Below, piece by piece: positions 14,330 to 21,948 of a stretch of DNA of 21,948 bases. The DNA is from Clostridia bacterium. Lineage in GTDB: Bacteria; Bacillota; DSM-521; Neomoorellales; SLTJ01. Position 1 is the stretch's first letter. Each line of letters opens with the position of its first letter. The position numbers were made by a program, and so were the translations under genes. The notes beneath the pieces are model-generated. The model saw only the letters and a list, made by a program, of their open reading frames with translations, searched no databases and was not told the DNA's origin. The DNA is taken from assembly GCA_014360105.1 (NCBI GenBank), contig JACIYD010000001.1:1-21948 (forward strand). Direction: 5' to 3'.

Positions 14330-15475
14330 TTAGCGCCGGCTCCGCTCCACCTCATCAAGGAAACTGCGGATAATCGGCGTCATTTTGCCGAACTCGATAA
14401 GAAAGGCATCGTGACCAAAGGGCGACTTCAGCTCTGCGTAGCGCGCTTCCTTTCCCTGGCGCCGCAGGGCATGCACGATCTCCTTTTGCTGATACGGCGG
14501 GTAAAGGATATCCGAACTGATGCCCATCACCAGCACCTTGCTTTCTACCCCGCTTAGGGCTTCCTGCCAGGAGCCGTAGCCGCGCCCGATATCGTGCAAG
14601 TCCATTGCCTTGGTCAAGTAAAGGTAGGAATTGGCGTCAAAGCGTTGGACCAATTTGCGGCCCTGGTAGTGGAGGTAGTTCTCCACTTCGAAGCGGGAGC
14701 CAAAGCGGTAATAGCCGTCCGGGTCGGCCTCACCGAAAGCCCGGCCAAACTTGAAACGCCACGATTCATCGCTCTTGTAGGTAATGGTGCCGATCATCCG
14801 GGCCAGCGCCAACCCCCGCTCCGGGCCCGGGCCCGGATAGTAATCGCCGCCCTGCCAAGCCGGGTCCTGCATAATTGCCAGCCGCTGCACCAGGTTGAAC
14901 GCAATACCCTGGGCGGAAAGCTGCGCCGGGCAAGCGATCACCAGGGCCGCATCCAGCCAGTCGGAAAAATTGACCAGCCACTCCAGGGCCTGCATGCCGC
15001 CTAAGGACCCACCGGCCACGCAGAGAAGGCGCTGCACTCCGAGTTGCTCAAGGAAAAGGCGTTGCAGGCGGACCATATCGCGTACGGTGACCACCGGGAA
15101 GGTCATGGCGTAAGGCCTGCCGGTCGCCGGGTTGATTGAGGCCGGACCGGTTGTCCCGTAACAGCTTCCCAGGATGTTACTGCAGATCACCCAATAACGG
15201 TTCGTGTCAAAAGCCCGGCCCGGCCCGATTAAAGGATCCCACCAACCCGGCTGACGGTCTTCGGGGCCGGACCGGCCCGCCGCATGCGCACTGCCCGTCA
15301 GCGCATGCAGGATCAACACCGCGTTATCCCGGCCGGCGTTGGGCTCGCCGTAGGCCTCGTATGCCACCGTAACAGGGCTCAGGGTAGCGCCGCTCTCGAG
15401 AACAAAGACGTCCGGTGGGGAAACTACCTGAAGATAGTGTGTCTGTTGCTGGCCAAGGCTTTCCTGTGCTTGCAT
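14330..15475 (-). CDS. metX: Homoserine O-acetyltransferase
   Basis: This 381-residue alpha/beta-hydrolase enzyme moves the acetyl group of acetyl-CoA to homoserine, giving the substrate of MetY. The nucleophile elbow GGSLGG places Ser157; Asp322 (SSDILYPP) and His355 (GHDAFL) complete the triad. LTGSAHAAG (59-67) and the C-terminal blocks are typical of the MetX family. MetX proteins can be acetyl- or succinyl-specific; the neighbouring MetY makes acetyl likely. It starts 4 bases after the metY stop with AGGGCGG as a site, so it is in the same SAM-riboswitch-controlled operon. The downstream gap has no strong terminator. Confidence 0.95.
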   Translation of the reverse strand: MQAQESLGQQQTHYLQVVSPPDVFVLESGATLSPVTVAYEAYGEPNAGRDNAVLILHALTGSAHAAGRSGPEDRQPGWWDPLIGPGRAFDTNRYWVICSNILGSCYGTTGPASINPATGRPYAMTFPVVTVRDMVRLQRLFLEQLGVQRLLCVAGGSLGGMQALEWLVNFSDWLDAALVIACPAQLSAQGIAFNLVQRLAIMQDPAWQGGDYYPGPGPERGLALARMIGTITYKSDESWRFKFGRAFGEADPDGYYRFGSRFEVENYLHYQGRKLVQRFDANSYLYLTKAMDLHDIGRGYGSWQEALSGVESKVLVMGISSDILYPPYQQKEIVHALRRQGKEARYAELKSPFGHDAFLIEFGKMTPIIRSFLDEVERSRR

Positions 15476-15479
15476 TTTT

Positions 15480-17000
<1,521 letters not shown>

Positions 17001-17035
17001 TGGCCTCTTTATGCAATTGTGCCAGTGCTTGGTTT

Positions 17036-17065
17036 ACTATACACCAATCCGCTTCCGGCTGTCAA
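17036..17065 (-). promoter_or_regulatory. Sigma-A promoter of the metY-metX operon
   Basis: Consensus -35 TTGACA (17065 to 17060) and -10 TATAGT (17041 to 17036) are separated by 18 bases on the minus strand. The predicted start near 17029 is about 30 bases before the riboswitch aptamer. Confidence 0.85.
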
Positions 17066-17098
17066 TCCTTTTCCCGGGCTGGCGCATCTCCACTTTTC

Positions 17099-17207
17099 GG
17101 GCGGTCTTTGGCTCACGGCGCAAGACTTTTAACATCGCAGCGAGCGAGGCTTTGCGCGAGGGCGAGGGCGCAAGGTCCGGCCGAAGGCCGCGGATGGCCA
17201 AAAGCGC
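17099..17207 (+). repeat. R2 repeat copy a
   Basis: The plus-strand counterpart of 13161-13262: 56 of the first 66 positions match, then a small insertion, then further similarity through GGCCG…GGATGGCCAAAAGC. It lies between the spoIVA 3' end and the metY promoter and makes up most of the 17066-17304 gap. No coding function is supported. Confidence 0.75.
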
Positions 17208-17242
17208 AAAACCCTCCTTCCGGCCCGGCCCGGCAGCCGGCA

Positions 17243-17270
17243 AATATTAAGGCCCCAGCGCACCAGGGCC
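17243..17270 (-). terminator. Candidate terminator of spoIVA
   Basis: On the minus strand GGCCC and GGGCC form a short GC stem around a 10-base loop, followed by TTAATATTT. It lies about 35 bases after the spoIVA stop. A self-complementary AGGGGCGCCCCT lies closer to the gene at 17287-17298. The U-tract is interrupted, so this is tentative. Confidence 0.4.
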
Positions 17271-17304
17271 AATGGCTGGAGCCGCAGGGGCGCCCCTCTT
17301 GGAC

Positions 17305-18783
17305 CTAGATGATGATGCAGATTAACCCGCCGCTGCCTTCGTTGACAATGCGTTCCAAGGTTTCCTGAAGCTTCACCTGGGCGTTTTCCGGCATCCGGTA
17401 AAGCTTGCTTTGGATGCCTTCCCGGACCAACTGACTCAAAGGCTTGCCGAAAATATTGGTTTCCCAGATCTTCCGGGGGTCATCCTGGAATTCGTCCATG
17501 AGATACCGCACAAGCTCTTCGCACTGCCGCTCCGTACCGATCAGCGGCGTAATCTCGGTAGTGATATCCGCCCGGATAAAGTGGTAAGAGGGGGCAGAAG
17601 CTTTCAGGCGTACGCCGAAACGCCCGCCTTGCCGGATCAGTTCCGGCTGAGCCAGTTCCATCTCTTCTACCCCGGGAGTGACCACGCCGTAACCGGCATT
17701 GCGCACTTCCTGGAGACCACTGGCCACCTTGTCGTATTCGCGCTTGGCCACGGCGAGCTCGCGCATCAACCGCAGCAGTTCGTGTTCACCACGAATGGTC
17801 AAACCGGTAACTTCCTCCAGTATCCGGTGGAAAAGCCCTTCCTCCAGGCTCACCTCCACCGTCGCGACGCCGGTACCCAGGTCCATCTGTTTCAGGACCG
17901 CCCGCTCTACCCTTTCCTGGTTACCCAAGTTCTCAACCAGCATGTCGACATCCCGTAACCGCTTCACTTTCTCCACTTCGCGGCTGACCGCCTCTTCCAA
18001 TTGCTGGCGCAGCCAGTGAGTGGGGTCCAATTCTTGTACCCAGGGAGGCAGGCTCACGTTGACCTCGGTCACCGGGAATTCATAAAGTACTTGCTCCAAG
18101 AGATGCAGGATTTCCCCTTCACCCATGTTGATGCAGTCAATGGGAATTACCGGTACGCCGTACTGCGCTTCCAGCTCCTGGGCCAAAGCGGTCGTTTCGC
18201 TCGCATAGGGATGGGCCGAATTAAGCAGCACCAGGAAAGGTTTCTGCAACTCCTTCAGTTCCCAGACAACCCGCTCCTCGGCACCTAAGTAGCTCTCCCG
18301 GGGGATTTCGGTGATACTGCCGTCGGTCGTTACCACCAGGCCGATGGTCGAATGATCGGCAATCACCTTACGCGTGCCGACCTCTGCCGCCTCCTGAAAG
18401 GGGATCTCCTCCTCGAACCAGGGCGTACGTACCATGCGTGGCGCGCCCTCGACCTCGTAACCCAGTGCCCCTTCAACTGTGTAGCCGACACAGTCGACGA
18501 TGCGCACACGCATCTGCACCCCCTCGCGGACGGTGATTTCCACCGCCTCCTTGGGGATAAACTTGGGCTCGGTGGTCATAATCGTCCGCCCGGCGCCGCT
18601 CTGGGGCAATTCGTCCTTTGTACGGTCGCGCTCGTTGGGGTTCTTGATATTGGGTAAAACCAAGAGCTCCATAAAACGTTTGATGAAGGTTGACTTCCCC
18701 GTGCGCACCGGACCAACTACGCCTAGATAAATATCGCCCCCCGTGCGCTCGGCAATATCGCGGAAAATATCCCGCTGCTCCAT
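17305..18783 (-). CDS. spoIVA: Stage IV sporulation protein A
   Basis: SpoIVA is the ATPase that polymerises on the forespore outer membrane and forms the base layer of the spore coat. The 492-residue length equals the usual family size. It opens MEQRDIFRDIAERTGGDIYLG and has Walker A GPVRTGKST (24-32), a Walker-B-like RIVDCVGY, a middle coiled region, and the conserved C-terminus ending GLICIII, needed for localisation in Bacillus subtilis. GGGGAG lies 6 bases before the ATG. A candidate sigma-E promoter lies in the 103-base gap after gpsA. Its presence shows the organism belongs to an endospore-forming lineage. Confidence 0.97.
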   Translation of the reverse strand: MEQRDIFRDIAERTGGDIYLGVVGPVRTGKSTFIKRFMELLVLPNIKNPNERDRTKDELPQSGAGRTIMTTEPKFIPKEAVEITVREGVQMRVRIVDCVGYTVEGALGYEVEGAPRMVRTPWFEEEIPFQEAAEVGTRKVIADHSTIGLVVTTDGSITEIPRESYLGAEERVVWELKELQKPFLVLLNSAHPYASETTALAQELEAQYGVPVIPIDCINMGEGEILHLLEQVLYEFPVTEVNVSLPPWVQELDPTHWLRQQLEEAVSREVEKVKRLRDVDMLVENLGNQERVERAVLKQMDLGTGVATVEVSLEEGLFHRILEEVTGLTIRGEHELLRLMRELAVAKREYDKVASGLQEVRNAGYGVVTPGVEEMELAQPELIRQGGRFGVRLKASAPSYHFIRADITTEITPLIGTERQCEELVRYLMDEFQDDPRKIWETNIFGKPLSQLVREGIQSKLYRMPENAQVKLQETLERIVNEGSGGLICIII

Positions 18784-18841
18784 CGTTTGCTCCCCCCCTG
18801 TCGCCTAACCTCGCCGGTCCTCCCGCTCTATTCCTGGATTT

Positions 18842-18870
18842 GGTATGCAAAAGACACTATATTTATATGA
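18842..18870 (-). promoter_or_regulatory. Candidate sigma-E promoter of spoIVA
   Basis: The minus strand has TCATATA (18870 to 18864), close to the sigma-E -35 KMATATT, and GCATACCAAAT with CATACC at 18847 to 18842, close to the -10 CATACAMT. The spacer is 16 bases, one or two longer than usual. Known sigma-E control of spoIVA in Bacillus supports the call. Confidence 0.5.
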
Positions 18871-18886
18871 CCAGGCCGGACGAATA

Positions 18887-19924
18887 TTACCCGCTTGGCG
18901 GGAAAAAGGGGGGAGTTTCCTCCACTTCACGGGTCATGGTACGGCACATCAGGCGTGCCACTCCCTCCTGCGGCGGCCGCCCTTCAAAAAGCACCCGATA
19001 TACTTCTCTGGTGATCGGCATTTCCACCCCGTAGCGGGCGGCCAGGTGACAGGCCGCCTTGGTCGTCCGCACGCCTTCCACGACCATGCCCACCTGAACC
19101 AGTACCTGATCCAGAGGATGGCCTCGGCCGAGGAGCAAGCCTGCCTGGCGGTTACGGCTATGCGGGCTGGTACAGGTGACGACCAGGTCACCCAGGCCGG
19201 CCAGACCGGCGAAAGTCAGGGGGTTGGCCCCCATCCGCACTCCCAGGCGCGCGATTTCGGCCAGGCCCCGGGTGATGAGCGCGGCGCGCGTGTTGTCACC
19301 GAAGCCAAGGCCGTCGGCCATGCCGGAGGCCAAAGCAATAATGTTTTTCAGAGCACCGGCCAGTTCTACGCCGGTCAGGTCGGGGTTGGTATAAACCCGC
19401 AGGTAAGGGGTCGCGAAGAGATCCTGGACGGCCCGTGCCAGCGCTACGTCCAAGGAGGCCGCCACCACGGTTGTGGGAAGGCGGCGGCTTACCTCCTCCG
19501 CGTGGCTGGGCCCGGAGACTACGGCAAAACGCTTTAAGCTTACTTCGCCCAACTCGGCCGCTACCACCTGGGAAAGGCGTAAGCACGTCTCCACCTCCAG
19601 GCCCTTTGCCGTATTGACCACCGGCGCTTGCGGGTCAAGCCACGGTCGTGCCGCCCGTACTACCTCGCGCACGGCGTGCGAGGGCACGCTCAAGACGACG
19701 GTTGTTGCCCCATGCAGCGCCTGCTCAAGACTGGCGGTAAGCGCCACCTCGTAGGGAATAATCACGCCGGGCAGGTAGGTCGGGTTTTCCCGCCGCCAGT
19801 TCAATTCCTCGGCCAGTTCCTTCCGGCGCGCCCAGAGGCTCACCTTCTTCCCCTTCTCTGCCAGGAGAATGGCCAGCGTCGTACCCCAGCTACCGGCGCC
19901 CAGGACGGCAACCTTCTCGCCCAT
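18887..19924 (-). CDS. gpsA: Glycerol-3-phosphate dehydrogenase [NAD(P)+]
   Basis: It reduces dihydroxyacetone phosphate to sn-glycerol 3-phosphate, the backbone for phospholipids and the substrate of the PlsX/PlsY pathway. The 345-residue protein has the Rossmann motif VLGAGSWGTTLA (GxGxxG at 9-14), NTAKGLE, SGPSHAEEV, and ELAGALKNIIALASGMADGLGFGDNTRAAL with the catalytic Lys. ATG at 19924 gives the standard family start; a second in-frame ATG nine codons upstream has a weak site and cannot be excluded. It lies 68 bases after plsY in the widely conserved der-plsY-gpsA order. The Pro/Phe-rich C-terminal tail is not conserved. Confidence 0.96.
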   Translation of the reverse strand: MGEKVAVLGAGSWGTTLAILLAEKGKKVSLWARRKELAEELNWRRENPTYLPGVIIPYEVALTASLEQALHGATTVVLSVPSHAVREVVRAARPWLDPQAPVVNTAKGLEVETCLRLSQVVAAELGEVSLKRFAVVSGPSHAEEVSRRLPTTVVAASLDVALARAVQDLFATPYLRVYTNPDLTGVELAGALKNIIALASGMADGLGFGDNTRAALITRGLAEIARLGVRMGANPLTFAGLAGLGDLVVTCTSPHSRNRQAGLLLGRGHPLDQVLVQVGMVVEGVRTTKAACHLAARYGVEMPITREVYRVLFEGRPPQEGVARLMCRTMTREVEETPPFFPPSG

Positions 19925-19992
19925 CTTCTCCCCCCGAAGCCTCCTCCGCATCCCCTATTGGGCTTTTCGGCTTTCTCCAACGCCGTCAGTAT

Positions 19993-20589
19993 TCAAGTTT
20001 CGCGGCGTTGCCCGATCTTAAACTCTACTCCTTGGCGCAGGCGCCTGATATTGGGACGGTGCTGATAGACAACGAGGGCCGCGATCGCAAGGGCAAAGAA
20101 AAAATAGGCTGCCGGCTGACGATAAAGGAGCATGAACAGAGGAGCCGAAATGCCCGCCAGGATGGAGCCTACGGAAACATAGCGCGTGGTTAGCACGCCT
20201 ACCACCCAGACGGCGACGCTAGACAGCGCCACCCAAGGAGAAAGAGCAAGAAGCACACCCGCGCTCGTCGCCACTCCCCGGCCCCCCCGGCCGCCGAGAA
20301 AGACCGACCAGTTGTGGCCGGCAATAACGGCCAGTCCTCCCAGAAGGGCGAGCGGTGTGCCGCCGAAGGATCGTGCCAGCCATACCGCACCCACGCCCTT
20401 CAGCACATCGCCGGCCAGCACCAAGAGGCCCGGCAAGGTACCGAGGACGCGGGCCACGTTGGTCATGCCGATGTTACCGCTGCCATGGCGGCGCACATCT
20501 ACCCCTCTGGCCTTTCCTGCGAGGTAACCCACGGGAATCGAACCCACAAGATAACAGCCCAGCAAGACCAGGACCCAGTAGAAGGTCAA
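19993..20589 (-). CDS. plsY: Glycerol-3-phosphate acyltransferase PlsY
   Basis: This membrane enzyme moves an acyl group from acyl-phosphate to glycerol 3-phosphate, the first acylation in phospholipid synthesis. The 198-residue product has several hydrophobic helices and the three PlsY motifs: GSGNIGMTNV, GHNWSVFLGGRGGRGVAT, and the C-terminal HRPNIRRL. The second motif is slightly variant (GGRGGRG rather than the common FKGGKG). I chose TTG at 20589, which overlaps the der stop as TTGA and has AAAGGAGGAGG just upstream; earlier in-frame starts would lie within der and add unconserved residues. It is translationally coupled to der, and its substrate is made by the next gene, gpsA. Confidence 0.94.
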   Translation of the reverse strand: MTFYWVLVLLGCYLVGSIPVGYLAGKARGVDVRRHGSGNIGMTNVARVLGTLPGLLVLAGDVLKGVGAVWLARSFGGTPLALLGGLAVIAGHNWSVFLGGRGGRGVATSAGVLLALSPWVALSSVAVWVVGVLTTRYVSVGSILAGISAPLFMLLYRQPAAYFFFALAIAALVVYQHRPNIRRLRQGVEFKIGQRRET

Positions 20590-21914
20590 GCTCCTCCTCC
20601 TTTCTCCTGCCTGCCGCTTTTCTCCCGCAGCAGGAACCGTACCGGTGTACCCTGAAAGTCGTAAGCCTCGCGCAGCCGGTTTTCGAGGTAGCGCAGGTAA
20701 GCCGCCGACCACGCCTCCACCTGGCTGACAAAGAGGACAAACGTCGGGGGATAGACGCCTACCTGTGCCGCGTAATAAAACTTCGCCGGCTTGCGGCCGC
20801 GCTGCGGCGGCGGAGTGAGAGTGGTAGCAGCAACAAAAAGGCGGTTTAGTTCGGCCGTGGCAATACGCCGGCCGGCGGCGGCAAAGGCCTCGCCGGCCAG
20901 GTTCAGCACCTCGAGCACGCGCCGCCCGGTAAGGGCGGAAACAAAAACGTGAGGCGCCCAGCTAACATACGCCAGCTCCCGCACGAGAGAAGCAGCCAGA
21001 TGCTTCCGTTCATCCGGCGCGAGCAAATCCCACTTATTCACCACGATTACCATGGCCTTGCTGGCGGCTGCCACCCGGGCGGCCAGCCGCTTGTCCTGAG
21101 CGGTCACCCCCGCGGGAGCCTCAAGAACCAGCAGCACTACCTGTGCCTTAAGCATTGCCGCAAGTGCCCGCCGTACGCTATAGAACTCGGTGCCGCTTGC
21201 CAGCCGCGACTGACGCCGGATACCCGCCGTATCTACCAGGACAAAATGCCGGCCGCCGTAGCTCAGCTCCACATCAATCGCGTCCCGCGTGGTACCGGGA
21301 ATCTCGCTGACAATCACCCTTTCCTTGCCCAGAAGCCGGTTTACCAGAGACGACTTGCCCACGTTCGGCCGGCCCACCACCGCCACCCGAATGCGCTCTT
21401 CCTCGGGCGGCGCCGTGGGGTGCGTCAGCATCGTCAGTACGCGATCCAGAAGGTCGCCCGTCCCGCGGCCGTGCAGGGCAGAAACGGGCAGCGGTTCTCC
21501 CAGCCCCAGACGAAAGAATTCCGTGGCCGCCGCTTCCGCCTCCGGGTGGTCAAGTTTGTTGGCGACCAGCAGGACCGGTCGCCGGCTACGGCGCAAAAGA
21601 TCTGCCACTTCTTCATCTTCGGCCGTAACCCCCTGGCGTCCGTCTACCAGGAAGAGCAAAAGATCGGCCTGCCGCATGGCTTCCCGTGCCTGCCGCCGTA
21701 CCTGTTCTCCCAGGTGATCCCCGTCATAGGTCAAGCCGCCGGTATCGACGAGAAGAAACCGGCGGCCCCGCCACTCCACTTCCTGTTGTAGACGGTCGCG
21801 CGTGATGCCCGGTCTGTCCTCAACAATGGCCACGCGCTGACCGATCAGCCGGTTAAAGAGGGTCGACTTACCGACGTTCGGCCGTCCCACGATCGCTACC
21901 ACGGGTTTTGCCAT
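20586..21914 (-). CDS. der: GTPase Der (EngA)
   Basis: This tandem-domain GTPase acts in late 50S ribosomal subunit assembly. In 442 residues it has a first G domain with P-loop GRPNVGKST (10-18), DTGG (57-60) and NKLD (119-122); a second with GRPNVGKSS (181-189), DTAGIRR and NKWD; and a C-terminal KH-like domain (about 350-435), the normal EngA architecture and length. GAGGTGG precedes ATG 21914 at good spacing. Only 34 bases lie between this start and the window edge, so the promoter and upstream gene are out of view. It leads the der-plsY-gpsA cluster. Confidence 0.97.
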   Translation of the reverse strand: MAKPVVAIVGRPNVGKSTLFNRLIGQRVAIVEDRPGITRDRLQQEVEWRGRRFLLVDTGGLTYDGDHLGEQVRRQAREAMRQADLLLFLVDGRQGVTAEDEEVADLLRRSRRPVLLVANKLDHPEAEAAATEFFRLGLGEPLPVSALHGRGTGDLLDRVLTMLTHPTAPPEEERIRVAVVGRPNVGKSSLVNRLLGKERVIVSEIPGTTRDAIDVELSYGGRHFVLVDTAGIRRQSRLASGTEFYSVRRALAAMLKAQVVLLVLEAPAGVTAQDKRLAARVAAASKAMVIVVNKWDLLAPDERKHLAASLVRELAYVSWAPHVFVSALTGRRVLEVLNLAGEAFAAAGRRIATAELNRLFVAATTLTPPPQRGRKPAKFYYAAQVGVYPPTFVLFVSQVEAWSAAYLRYLENRLREAYDFQGTPVRFLLREKSGRQEKGGGA

Positions 21915-21948
21915 AGGACCACCTCGAGCTTACGCAAGAGTGCTCCGG

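Overview
The window reads as a chromosomal segment of an anaerobic, endospore-forming, GC-rich Firmicute, plausibly a thermophilic clostridium of the Moorella/Desulfotomaculum/Ammonifex type. The reasons are the spoIVA sporulation gene, an S-box riboswitch with a Gram-positive intrinsic terminator, lipoprotein-type binding proteins, the der-plsY-gpsA-spoIVA gene order, and an Apr-type APS reductase. The genus is an inference. All nineteen genes lie on the minus strand, so transcription runs from high to low coordinates.

Read in transcription order, the right end (21914 to 17305) is a housekeeping and sporulation block. It holds der (ribosome-assembly GTPase), plsY and gpsA (entry into phospholipid synthesis) and spoIVA (spore-coat ATPase), the last with a candidate sigma-E promoter of its own. 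Next is a methionine unit: a strong promoter (17036-17065), a SAM-I riboswitch (16881-17000) with its terminator (16833-16866), then metY and metX. Together these make homocysteine from homoserine and sulfide under SAM control.

From 14250 to 7258 lies a transport and catabolic unit. An IclR regulator has a striking three-half-site operator in its leader. It is followed by a TAXI-type TRAP transporter (lipoprotein receptor, DUF1850 protein, fused DctQM permease) and a two-subunit CoA-transferase of the glutaconate CoA-transferase family whose catalytic Glu is retained. The likely job is uptake of an organic acid, possibly a C5 dicarboxylate, and its activation to the CoA ester. Strong stem-loops sit between receptor and DUF1850 and between the two transferase subunits.

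From 6864 to 736 lies a sulfate unit: aprA, aprB, sat, and an SsuABC/TauABC-type ABC transporter (binding lipoprotein, ATPase, permease). No qmo, dsr or hdr genes are present here. The unit can take sulfate to sulfite, and the nearby metY consumes sulfide, so an assimilatory role is attractive. At the left edge is the 5' part of a DUF89 metal-dependent phosphatase gene with its own promoter.

The intergenic gaps carry two families of dispersed repeats. Family R1 (about 50 bp) lies at the sat/ssuA-like junction and twice, inverted, upstream of aprA. Family R2 (about 100 bp) lies in opposite orientations downstream of the IclR gene and downstream of spoIVA. They share a CGGTCTTTG core and may be parts of one non-autonomous element family. 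No rRNA, tRNA, CRISPR array, insertion-sequence transposase or prophage gene was seen.
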